NCBI GenBank assembly: GCA_002179805.1
Contig: NAVB01001811.1
Location: 1-11,175 of the forward strand
DNA length: 11,175 nt
Origin: Acanthamoeba lenticulata
Taxonomy: Eukaryota > Discosea > Longamoebia > Acanthamoebidae
Direction: 5' to 3'
Each line of letters begins with the position of its first letter. Position 1 is the stretch's first letter. Made by a program: the position numbers and the translations under genes. Under the pieces are notes generated by a model. That model was not told the origin of the DNA, did not search any database, and saw only the letters and a list, made by a program, of their open reading frames with translations. This document shows positions 1 through 8,200 of this stretch, one piece after another.

Positions 1-173
1 AGTTCCACACCTGGTCAAAGGCGGCCCGCTGGCACTGTATGGAGCATGTCCTGGAGCAGCGTCATCAGCGCGGACACAGTGTTGGTGACGAGTACACTGA
101 GGATACACGGCATCAATATCAGCAGAGGGGAAAACACCAACTGTCACACGCACTTGGATCACAACAAAAGGTT
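1..173. other. Left-edge stretch with no assignable gene
   Basis: Downstream of the F-box/ankyrin gene on the minus strand. I see no convincing gene here. Short open frames exist on both strands, and the minus strand near 1-35 could be the start of an exon after a 'tacag'-like acceptor, but nothing has recognisable similarity and the left flank is missing. Confidence 0.4.
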
Positions 174-178
174 TTATT
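173..178 (-). terminator. Polyadenylation signal overlapping the stop codon
   Basis: On the minus strand an AATAAA hexamer contains the whole TAA stop codon (174-176) of the F-box/ankyrin gene. If it is used, the 3' UTR would be only about 10-30 nt. No other AATAAA is visible between here and the left edge. Confidence 0.5.
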
Positions 179-1715
179 CAAGCTGGGCAACCGCCCTCAT
201 CAAGCTGCCTGGCACCAGCCGAAGGCACTCGGCTTTGTCCCACGGGCAGCCGTTGGCTCGCAGCCACTTCAACACATTTATGTGCGCATATTCTGCCGCC
301 TCTTTGCAAGTGCGCTCATTCCAGGGGCACCCGTTGGCGTGCAACCACTGCAACAAGTCCAACCGCCCAATACTAGCCGCCTGGCAGCTGGTCTCTTCGT
401 CCCAGGAGCACCCGTTGGCATGCAACCACTCGAGCACCTCCACACATCCACCCGAGGCTGCCGCTGCGCTGACGTTGGAGCTCCATGGACAGCCATTGGC
501 GCGCGCCCATTGGAGCACGGCCAGGTGGCCTGCCACGGCTGCAAAGCTGCAAGTCTCTTCATCCCAGGGGCTTCCGTTGGCATGCAACCACTGCAGCATG
601 GCAAGGTGACCGTTTGCTGCGGCTCTGCTGCAGCATCCTTCGTCCAAGGGGCATCCGTTGGCATGCAACCATTGCAGCATGGCCAGGTGGCCTTCCTTGA
701 TCGCCTCATCCCGGGCACGGAGGGCGTTCAAGCAGCCGTTGGCATGCAACCATTGCAGCACAGCAAGGTGGCCGCTCTTGGCCGCTAGGGCATTCACCCT
801 CTCCTCATCCCAGGGGCATCCGTTGGCATGCAACCACTGCAGCACGTCCAGGTGGCCTTTAGCGGCTGCAGAGGTGCACGTGATCTCGTCCCATGGGCAG
901 CCGTTAGCCTGCAACCACTGGAGGATGGCCAGGTTGCCCGCCGCGGCTGCAGTGCTGCACGTGCTCTCGTTCCATGGGCATCCATTGGCATGCAACCACT
1001 GAAGCACGTCCAAGTGGCCGCCCTTGGCCGCCGTGGCGAACGTGTAGCTGTCCCACGGGCAGCCGTTTTGGCGCGCCCACTGGAGCACGGCCAGGTGGCC
1101 GCCCTTGGCAGCCGCAGCGCAAGTGGATTGGTTCCACGGGCACTTTCTGGCACGCAGCCATTGGATCACGGCCAAGTGGCCGCCCTTGGCCGCCATGGCG
1201 CACGTGTAGCTGTCCCACGGGCAGCAGCGACCGGAGCGCGCCCACTGGAGGATGGCCAAGTGGCCGCCCTTGGCTGCCATGGCGCATGTGTAGGCGTCCC
1301 ACGGGCAGTCATGGGCGCGCAGCCACTGGAGCACGTCGAGATGGCCGCCCTTGGCCGCCATGGCGCATGTGTAGGCGTCCCACGGGCAGCCGTTTTGGCG
1401 CGCCCATCGGAGCACGGACAACCAGCCCTTGGCTGCCACAAGACCAGCGAAGTCGGGCGTGGGCCGGACTCTGGTCGGGACCCATGCGCAAGACCGCTGC
1501 TGCAGCTGTTGCTGTTGCTGGTGGTAGTGGGGGTCGCTCTGGTCGGGGCATGGTTCGTCGCCCCTGAGGAGAAGGAGCTGGTGCTGGAGGGCGTGGGCCC
1601 ATTTGCGGCACACAGCACGGCAGACGGGCCGAGTGAGCGGCTGGGCGAATCGGAGGATTAATCCCACGAGCTCCACCATAAGGCCGTCCATGCCTACTTC
1701 CACTTCTTCCTCCAT
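174..1715 (-). CDS. F-box/ankyrin-repeat protein, 513 aa, copy A
   Basis: Likely substrate adaptor of an SCF (Skp1-cullin-F-box) ubiquitin ligase, judged from domain order only. Residues about 11-43 form an F-box-like helix set with the 'VCRAVCRKW' signature. A Gln/His-rich linker follows (about 46-73). Residues 94-500 are 15 short ankyrin-type repeats of about 27 residues, each like 'AAKGGHLAVLQW.(H/R)ANGCPWD..TC'. Repeat 3 has an extra Cys, and repeat 9 lacks the CPWD loop and reads 'LNALRARDEA'. The start is firm because an in-frame TAA codon directly precedes the ATG. The gene has no intron, unlike its intron-rich neighbours. It is a paralogue of the divergent gene at 1900-3117 but has about 28 more linker residues and three more repeats. 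The target protein cannot be predicted. A giant-virus-related origin is possible because pandoraviruses carry similar genes. Confidence 0.85.
   Translation of the reverse strand: MEEEVEVGMDGLMVELVGLILRFAQPLTRPVCRAVCRKWAHALQHQLLLLRGDEPCPDQSDPHYHQQQQQLQQRSCAWVPTRVRPTPDFAGLVAAKGWLSVLRWARQNGCPWDAYTCAMAAKGGHLDVLQWLRAHDCPWDAYTCAMAAKGGHLAILQWARSGRCCPWDSYTCAMAAKGGHLAVIQWLRARKCPWNQSTCAAAAKGGHLAVLQWARQNGCPWDSYTFATAAKGGHLDVLQWLHANGCPWNESTCSTAAAAGNLAILQWLQANGCPWDEITCTSAAAKGHLDVLQWLHANGCPWDEERVNALAAKSGHLAVLQWLHANGCLNALRARDEAIKEGHLAMLQWLHANGCPLDEGCCSRAAANGHLAMLQWLHANGSPWDEETCSFAAVAGHLAVLQWARANGCPWSSNVSAAAASGGCVEVLEWLHANGCSWDEETSCQAASIGRLDLLQWLHANGCPWNERTCKEAAEYAHINVLKWLRANGCPWDKAECLRLVPGSLMRAVAQLE
216..1436 (-). 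repeat. Tandem 81-bp ankyrin-coding repeats, 15 units
   Basis: Fifteen consecutive units of about 81 bp, each coding for one 27-residue ankyrin-type repeat. The helix part ('GHLAVLQWLHANGCPW') is nearly constant, while the residues after CPW (DAY, DSY, NQS, NES, DEE and others) vary. Such arrays expand and contract by unequal exchange, which fits the different repeat counts in the two paralogues. Confidence 0.85.
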
Positions 1716-1899
1716 TTACACTGCTGCTTGTCTTTTTATTAACAAAGTATTACAAAGTATTTACAAACAAGCAACCAACGTCAAGTAATCTTTTTGGACT
1801 TCAATAAAAACAAATAGTTCTTTGGTCGCTTGTGATTCGACAATTGGAAGTTTGATAAAAAATAAAGAAAAGCGAAAGACAGGAAGAAGAGGAGCGTAA
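1716..1899. promoter_or_regulatory. Bidirectional promoter spacer of the F-box/ankyrin pair
   Basis: AT-rich 184-bp gap between two divergent starts, so both promoters must lie here or run into the coding parts. The start-proximal sequences match in both directions: an 'AAAGACA' motif, a purine- or GCA-rich stretch, then 'TAAATGGA' containing the start codon. The duplication therefore included the 5' leader. AT-rich candidates for TATA-like elements are 'GATAAAAAATAAAG' near 1855-1868 (plus) and 'TTAATAAAAAG' near 1733-1743 (minus); neither is a clear consensus match. Confidence 0.6.
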
Positions 1900-3117
1900 A
1901 TGGACGAAGTGGAAGTGGAAGCGGGTATGGACGACCTCATGGTGGAGCTCGTGGGATTAATTCTCCGATTCGTCCAGCCGCTCACTCGGCCCGTCTGCCG
2001 TGCTGTATGCCGCAAATGGGCCCACGCCCTTCAGCAGCAGTCTTGCACATGGGCCCTGACCAGAGTCCGGCCCACGCCCGACTTGGCTGATCTCGTGGCG
2101 GCCAAGGGCTGGTTGTCCGTGCTCCGATGGGCGCGCCGAAACGGCTGCCCGTGGGGCGCCTGCATATGCGCCATGGCGGCCGAGGGCGGCCATCTCGACG
2201 TGCTCCAGTGGCTGCGCGCCCATGACTGCCCGTGCCCGTGGGACACGAGAACATGCGCCATGGCAGCCAAGGGCGGCCACTTGGCCGTCCTCCAGTGGCT
2301 GCGCGCCAGAGGGTGCCCGTGGAACCGATCCACTTGCGCTGCGGCAGCCAAGGGCGGCCACCTGGCCGTGCTCCAGTGGGCACGCCGACGGGGCTGCCCG
2401 TGGGGCCGCGACCTGTGCACCATGGCGGCCAAGGGTGGCCACCTGGACGTGCTTCAGTGGTTGCGTGCCATTGGACGCCCGTGGAACGAGAACACGTGCA
2501 GCGCTGCAGCCGCGGCGGGCCAGCTGGCCGTGCTCCAGTGGTTGCACGCCAATGGCTGCCCATGGGACGAGACCACGTGCAGCTCTGCAGCCGCGGCAGG
2601 CCACTTGGCCGTGCTGCAGTGGTTGCATGCCAACGGCTGCCCGTTGGACAGGACCGCATGCAGCGCTGCAGCTGGAGAAGGCCACCTGACTGTGCTGCAG
2701 TGGTTGCATGCCAACGACTGCCCGTGGGATGAGGAAAGGGTGTCTACCTTCGCGGCAAAGCACGGCCACCTGGATGTGCTGCAATGGTTGCATGCCAACA
2801 GCGGCCTGAACGCCCTCCGTGCCCGTAATGAGGCGATCACGGAAGGCCACTTGGCCATACTGCAATGGTTGCATGCCAACGGATGCCCCTTGGATGAAGG
2901 ATGCTGCAGCAGAGCCGCGGCGAAAGGTCACTTTGCCATGCTGCAGTGGCTGCACGCCAACGGGTGCCCCTGGGGCGAACGCACTTGCAACGTGGTAGCG
3001 AATCTTGCTCGGCTGGACATGCTGCAGTGGCTGCGAGCCAATGGCTGCCCGTGGAACAAAGATCGTTGCCTTGAACTGGCGCCCAGGTTGCGCAAGGCCA
3101 TCGCCGAGATGCATTGA
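1900..3117 (+). CDS. F-box/ankyrin-repeat protein, 405 aa, copy B
   Basis: Divergent paralogue of the gene at 174-1715, with the same expected role as an SCF ubiquitin-ligase substrate adaptor. An F-box-like region (about 12-44, 'VCRAVCRKW') is followed by a short linker and 12 ankyrin-type repeats at residues 67-393. Unit order matches copy A: a first 'AAKGWLSVLRWAR' unit, a 'LRAHD' unit, an irregular 'LNALRARNEA' unit, then 'CPLDEGCCSR'. It lacks copy A's Gln/His linker (about 28 residues), its third unit and three units near the end, and has one extra unit (number 7). Repeat 2 carries an additional Cys-Pro. The start is fixed by an in-frame TAA abutting the ATG. It has no intron. It converges tail-to-tail with the aldehyde dehydrogenase, 99 bp between stop codons. 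Confidence 0.86.
   Translation: MDEVEVEAGMDDLMVELVGLILRFVQPLTRPVCRAVCRKWAHALQQQSCTWALTRVRPTPDLADLVAAKGWLSVLRWARRNGCPWGACICAMAAEGGHLDVLQWLRAHDCPCPWDTRTCAMAAKGGHLAVLQWLRARGCPWNRSTCAAAAKGGHLAVLQWARRRGCPWGRDLCTMAAKGGHLDVLQWLRAIGRPWNENTCSAAAAAGQLAVLQWLHANGCPWDETTCSSAAAAGHLAVLQWLHANGCPLDRTACSAAAGEGHLTVLQWLHANDCPWDEERVSTFAAKHGHLDVLQWLHANSGLNALRARNEAITEGHLAILQWLHANGCPLDEGCCSRAAAKGHFAMLQWLHANGCPWGERTCNVVANLARLDMLQWLRANGCPWNKDRCLELAPRLRKAIAEMH
2098..3078 (+). repeat. Tandem 81-bp ankyrin-coding repeats, 12 units
   Basis: Twelve units of about 81 bp coding for ankyrin-type repeats, homologous in order to the array in the divergent paralogue. Differences are whole-unit gains and losses plus single-residue loop changes, so the frame is kept throughout. 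Confidence 0.85.
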
Positions 3118-3161
3118 AGAACAAGAAGAAGGGACAACAAATTAAACACCAACCAACCACA

Positions 3162-3167
3162 AATAAA
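3162..3167 (+). terminator. Polyadenylation signal of F-box/ankyrin copy B
   Basis: AATAAA lies 45 nt after the TGA stop of copy B, inside a 99-bp AT-rich gap between convergent genes. The same gap must hold the 3' end of the aldehyde dehydrogenase; on the minus strand only a variant (GATAAA near 3172-3177) is seen. Confidence 0.55.
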
Positions 3168-3216
3168 TACTTTTTATCATCTTCCAACAAGATTAGATAC
3201 AGCGAGGTAAACAAGA

Positions 3217-4936
3217 TTAGTTGATGTTCTCAGTGAACTTGGGCAAGCGGATCGACACGGCCTTGACCTCGCTGTACTGGCTCAGCCCGTACTCGCCCAG
3301 CTCGCGCCCGATCCCGCTCGCCTTGAACCCTCCGAACGGCGCCCCCGTGTGGAACGCGTGCCAGCAGTTGACCCACACCGACCCGGCCCGCACGTTGTGT
3401 GCAAACGTGAGGGCCTTGTTGATGTCCCTGGTCAGCACGCCCGCCACGAGGCCGTAGGCGGTGCTGTTGGCCCTCCGGATGACCTCGCCCATGTCCTTGA
3501 ACTTGATGATCGACATGACGGGCCCAAAGATCTCGTCCTGCGCGATCTTCATGTGGTCCTCCACATCGGCAAACACCGTGGGCTCGATGAAGAAGCCCTT
3601 TTGGCCCTCCATGGCCTTGCCGCCGCACAGAAGCTTGGCGCCCTCGTCTTGTCCAGTCTGGATGTAGTGGAGGATCTTGTCGAACTGGTCCTTGTCCACC
3701 TGCGGCCCGTGCTCTGTCTTGGCGTCTGCACTCGCGCGACAAACAAGTCAACGTCCAGCTTATTATAGAAAAAAAGAAGCTTTTTTTTCTGGCGAAAGGG
3801 GAAAGGGAACAGTACCAAAGGGATCGCCGACGACGCGCTTGAGGGCGCGGGCAACGCTGGCCTTGACGAACTGGTCGTAGATGTTCTCGTGCACAAACAA
3901 GCGAGATCCCGCCGCACACACCTGGCCCTGGTTGTAGAAGAGGCCCTGGTGCGCGATCTCGACCGCCTGGTCGATGTCGGCGTCGTCAAAGACGACAAGA
4001 GGCGACTTGCCGCCCAGCTCGAGCGTCACGTTCTTCAGGTTGCTCTTTGCCGCCGCTGCCTAGATGTGATATCATCGTCGTCAGCCTGATTATGACAAAA
4101 CATGATGCATCCGCGTGGCCAAGTCAGGTCTGCGTGCCATGACGATCCTGCCGACCTCGGTGGAGCCCGTGAAGGCCACCTTGTCGATGTCCATGTGCTC
4201 GCTGATGGCCGCGCCCGCCGTCGGCCCATAGCCCGGCACGATGTTGACCACGCCCGGCGGGAAGCCCGCCTCCACCACCAGCTTGCCGCCCAGCAGGGCC
4301 GTGAGCGGCGTCTGCTCGGCGGGCTTGAGCACGATCGTGTTGCCGCACGCCAGCGCCGGCGCGATCTTGAGGATGAACATGAGGAAGGGGTAATTCCACG
4401 GCACGATCTGGCCCACGACACCGACGGGCTCATGGACGGTGTAGACAAAGGAGTCGCCGTCGACGGGGATGGTCTTGCCCTGGAGCTTGTCGGCCCAGCC
4501 GGCGTAGTAGCGAATGATGGCCACACTGAACATGATGTCGCCCGTCGCCATCGTCACCGGCTTGCTGTTCGTTGTGGTTGTTGTCGTGAGCCTCAAGAAC
4601 AACCATAAGAAGAAGAAGAAGAGAAGGCTTCTTCTTGTACCCGTTGTCGGCAGACTCAGTGGCGGCCAACTGGTCCTTGTGGGCCTCGACAAGGTCGGCC
4701 AAGCGGTGAAGCAGCCGACAGCGCTGGCTCACGTCGACGTTGCGCCATGTCTGGAAGGCCTCCCGCGCGGCGGCAACGGCGCGGTCGACGTCGGCCTTGT
4801 CGGCCTCGGCCACGCGGACGAGCTCGTCGCCGGTGGCCGGGTTGATGGTGGCAAAGGTGTTGGCCGAGAGGGCGTCGACCCAGTCGTTGTTGATGAGCAG
4901 TTGCGTGGGTCCGTGGTAGGTGAAGTTGGCCGTCAT
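3217..4936 (-). CDS. Aldehyde dehydrogenase (ALDH1/2-like), 4 exons, 491 aa
   Basis: Oxidises aldehydes to carboxylic acids with NAD(P)+. Exons on the minus strand are 4936-4641, 4564-4138, 4059-3816 and 3725-3217. They total 1476 nt, an intact frame of normal family length. Visible key residues: Asn156 in 'PWNYP' (oxyanion site), Lys179 and Glu182 in 'KPAEQTP' (cofactor binding), 'GSTEVG' at 232-237 (Rossmann loop), Glu255 in 'LELGGKS' (general base), Cys289 in 'GQVCAAGS' (nucleophile) and 'EIFGPV' near the C-terminus. Introns 1 and 3 are GT-AG; intron 2 appears to be GC-AG. The ATG at 4936 is the first in-frame ATG after a stop at 5002-5000. No N-terminal targeting signal or C-terminal peroxisomal tripeptide (ends 'ENIN') is seen, so the product is probably cytosolic unless an upstream exon exists. 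The family is certain; the substrate is not. Confidence 0.93.
3726..3815 (-). other. ALDH intron 3 (GT-AG, 90 nt)
   Basis: Donor 'G|gtactg' and acceptor 'gtgcag|AC'. The joined codon GAC restores '[16 protein letters not shown]', the expected family sequence. The intron is AT-rich with poly-T tracts, unlike the GC-rich exons. Confidence 0.85.
4060..4137 (-). other. ALDH intron 2, probable GC-AG intron (78 nt)
   Basis: The upstream exon reads '..[10 protein letters not shown]' and the downstream exon '[16 protein letters not shown]'. Families have exactly four residues between that Met and KSN, so the boundary falls after ATG and the intron starts 'gcacgc' and ends 'atctag'. No GT donor nearby preserves both the frame and the conserved segment; the nearest one ('gtcatg') would lose two residues. 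Confidence 0.7.
4565..4640 (-). other. ALDH intron 1 (GT-AG, 76 nt)
   Basis: Donor 'GG|gtacaag' and acceptor 'gaacag|C'. Splicing yields Gly99 and the family motif 'ADNGKP'. The frame stays open through the intron into intron-derived residues rich in Lys and Leu, which the family lacks. Confidence 0.85.
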
Positions 4937-5116
4937 CGTCTCTTCTTGGTCTTGGTCTTGCTGGTGGCGCTTGCAGCAGAGGCCTTCGAATGCCAACGAC
5001 TAAAGCGCTGCTGCGTTGAGCCTCAACTACAGTCCAAGAAAGGAAAGGAAATGGCCATAAAAAGAAAGAAACTGAGCTCATCTTCATCTCCATGGATGAG
5101 AACTGCTTGAAGTGCA

Positions 5117-5122
5117 TTTATA
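5117..5122 (-). promoter_or_regulatory. TATA box candidate for the aldehyde dehydrogenase
   Basis: TATAAA on the minus strand, about 180 bp before the ATG, in the 283-bp gap (4937-5219) between this gene and the RUN/coiled-coil gene. Several ATGs (5117, 5093, 5087, 5081) lie between it and the annotated start, so the leader either contains upstream ATGs or is spliced. Confidence 0.35.
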
Positions 5123-5219
5123 CTTATGGCACCATATCTCGAGATAAATCTGAGAAAATGTCCATTTAGAAAAAAAAGTTCACAAAAATCACAAATGAGA
5201 TTATAAAAACATAAAAACA

Positions 5220-8200
5220 TTAATGCGGGCGACCGCGCGGTGGCGACGGGGCGGTGGCCGCCGTGCGCGAGGGCGAGGACGCGGGCGAATGGGCCAGCGC
5301 GCGGATGGAGCCCCGGTTGATGGGCAGCTGCCTTGAGAGCGTCTCCACCTCCTCGATCATCCGCTGGTGCGACATCTTCAGCGTCGCGTTCTCCATTTTC
5401 ACGTTCTGCACAAAAAATATTTTTGTTTTTAAAATGAATTCATGCCAAAATAAAAAATTAATAAACAAACAAATAAATAAATAAACAAATCAATAAAATT
5501 TCAAGAAGAAGCGCCAACCTCGATGATGCCCTCGAGGCGTCGAATCTCGCTCAGCTGTTCGGCGATCTCCTCGTCCTTCTTGTGCTCCATCTCCTGCAGG
5601 AACCGGCCGCTCTCCTGCACAACGGCGAAGATGAGGATGAGGATGAAGATGAGGATGACAAAGAAGATGAAGATGAAGGACGCTGACCTCGTGCTGTTGC
5701 TCGAGCCGCTCGATCTGGCGCTGGAGGAGGAGCGCCTCGGCGGTCTTCTTCTCGTCGGCCTCTTTGAGCTTGCGCCGCACGATGTCGACCTCCTGCGATC
5801 TGCGCTCGTCCCACCATAGTCACGCGTGTGCGGCAAGTTAGTTCCCCGCGCGCGTGTGTGCGGCGCGAAAACGGGCAAAAAGACACACGCACCGGACGTC
5901 GAGCGAGATCTGCATATCGCCGATCTCGTCGCGCGCCTCGCGCAGGGCGGCCTCGAGCTCTTCGACCCGCTGCTCGTGCGCGCGCACGAGCGTCTCGCGT
6001 TCGACCGCCGCGCGCTCGGCGTCGTCCCGCTGCTGCCCGAGGACCTCGTCCAGCTGCTGCTGCGCCGCGCGCGCGTCGGCCTCGGCCTGCTCGCGCACGG
6101 CGGCCAAGTCGCGCTCGAGCTCGGCCTCGCGCTGGCGCGCGGCGGCGAGGTCGGCCTCGAGGCCGGCCCGCTGGGTCTCGCGCTGGTCCACGTCGCGCTG
6201 GAGCTCGTCGGCCTTTTGGCGCGCGGCGTCGAGCTCGGCCCGGCGCTGGTCGAGCTCGCCCCGCAGGGCCTGCAGGCTAGCCTCGAGGCCGGTCCGCTGC
6301 TCCTCGCGCTGGGCCACGTCGCGCTCGAGCTCTCCGTTCTTCTGTCGGGCGGCGTCGAGCTCGGCCTGGCGCTGGTCCAGGTCGCGCTGGAGCTCGTCGG
6401 CCTTGTGCTGTGCGGCGTCGAGCTCGGTCTGGCGCTGGGCCAGGTCGCGCTGGAGCTCGTCGGCCTTGTGCCGCGCGGCGTCGAGCTCGGCCCGTCGCTG
6501 GTCGAGCTCGTCCCGCAGGGCTTGCGAGCCGGACTCGAGGCCGGCCCGCTGCTCGTCGCGCTGGGCCACGTCGCGCTCGAGCTCGTCGGCCGTGTTCCTC
6601 GCGGCGTCGAGCTCGGCCTCGCGCTGGGCCACTTGGCGCTGGAGCTCGTCGGCGTTCTTCTGGGCGGCATCGAGGTCGGCCTCACGCTGGGCCGCTTGGC
6701 GCTGGAGCTCGTCCGTCTTCTGGCGCGCGGCGTCGAGCTCGTCCCGGAGGGCCTGCAGGCTGGCCTCGAGCCCGGCCCGCTGCTCGTCACGTTGGGCCAG
6801 GTCGCGCTGGAGCTCGTCGGCCTTGTTCCTCGCGGCGTCAAGGTCGGCCTCACGCTGGGCCAGCTGGCGCTGGAGCTCGTCGGCCTTCTGCCGCGCGGCG
6901 TCGAGTTCGGCCCGCAGGGCCTGCGAGCCGGTCTCGAGGCCGGTCCTTTCTTCGTCGCGCTGGGCCAGCTGGCGCTGGAGCTCATCTGCCTTGTTCCTCG
7001 CGGCGTCCAGCTCGACCCGGAGAGCCTGCGCGCTGGCCTCGAGCCCGGCCCGCTGCTCGTCACGTTGGGCCAGGTCGCGCTGGAGCTCGTCGGCCTTGCT
7101 CCTCGTGGCGTCGAGCTCGGCCCGGCGCTGGTCGAGCTCGTCCCGCAGAGCCTGCAGGCTGGCCTCTAGCCCAGCCCGCTCGTCCTCGCGCTGGGCCACG
7201 TGGCGCTCAAGCTCGTCGGCCTTGTTCCTCGCGGCGTCGCGCGCGGCCTCGCGCTCGGCCACTTGGCTCTGGAGCTCGTCGACCCTCTGGCGCACGGCGT
7301 CTAGCTCGACCTGGCGCTGGTCGAGCTCGTCCCGCAGGGCCTGCGCGTCGGCCCCGTGGCCGGCCCGCTGCTCGTCGAGTTGGCGCTCGAGCTCTTCGGC
7401 CTTGTTCCTCGCGGCGTCGAGCTCGGCCCGTCGCTGGTCGAGCTCGTCCCGGAGGGACTGCGCGTCGGCCTCGAGCCCGGCCCGCTGCTCGTCGCGTTGG
7501 TCCAGGTCGCGCTGGAGCTCGTCGGCCTTGTGCCGGACGGCGTCGAGCTCGGCCCGGCGCTGGTCGAGCTCGTCCCGCAGGGCCTGGGCGTCGGCCTCGC
7601 GGGCGGCCTGCTGCTCGTCGCGCTGGGCCAGGTCGCGCTGGAGCTCGTCGGCCCGCTGGCGCGCGGCGGCGAGCTCGGCGTCGCGCTGCTGGAGCTCGGC
7701 CTGGGCGTCGGCCGGGAGCCCGGCCCGCTGCTCGGCCTCGCGCTGGTCCAGCTGGCGCTGGAGCTCGTCGGCCTTGTGGGTCACGGCGTCGAGCTCGGCC
7801 TGGCGCTTCTCGAGCTCGTCCCGCAGGGCCTTGACGCCAGCCTGCTGCTCGTCCTCCTTCTCGGCGCGCTGGGCCACGTCGCGCTGGAGCTCGTCGGTCT
7901 TCTGCCGGGCGGCGTCGAGCTCGGCCTCGCGCTGGGTCAACTCGCGCTGGAGCTCATCAGCCTTCTGCCGCGCGGCGTCGAGCTCGGCCTCGCGCTGGTC
8001 CGCTGCGTGCGCGGCCGCTTCGGCCTCGCGCTGGCGCTCGTCGGCCTGTTGGCGCGCGGCGTCGAGCTCGTCCCGCAGGGCCTGAAGGCTGGCCTCGCGC
8101 TGGTCCAGGTCGCGCTGGAGCTCGTCGGCCTTTTGGCGCGCGGCGTCGCGCTCGGCCGCGTCCTTGTCGCGCGCGGCCAACTCGGCCTCGAGCCGCTCGC

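Noticed and set aside
39..788. Plus-strand frames opposite F-box/ankyrin copy A
   Set aside because: They repeat every 27 residues only because the sense strand does; the sense strand encodes recognisable ankyrin-type repeats.
216..1436. CRISPR-like array
   Set aside because: The 81-bp units are coding, contiguous and diverged, with no constant-repeat/unique-spacer pattern.
4994..4996. TTG at 4996 as dehydrogenase start
   Set aside because: A non-ATG start is unlikely here. The family N-terminus fits the ATG at 4936, although an upstream exon remains possible.
5787..5793. Second AG (ends at 5793) as acceptor of RUN intron 6
   Set aside because: It would shift the frame. The AG ending at 5800 gives a whole codon and continues the coil.
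5854..8085. Very long plus-strand open frames (743, 447 and 474 codons) opposite the coiled coil
   Set aside because: They are shadows. The GC-rich 126-bp repeats lack stop triplets in several frames, and the products are low-complexity Ser/Arg, Leu/Gly or Ala/Arg strings. The minus strand has coherent heptads and splice sites.
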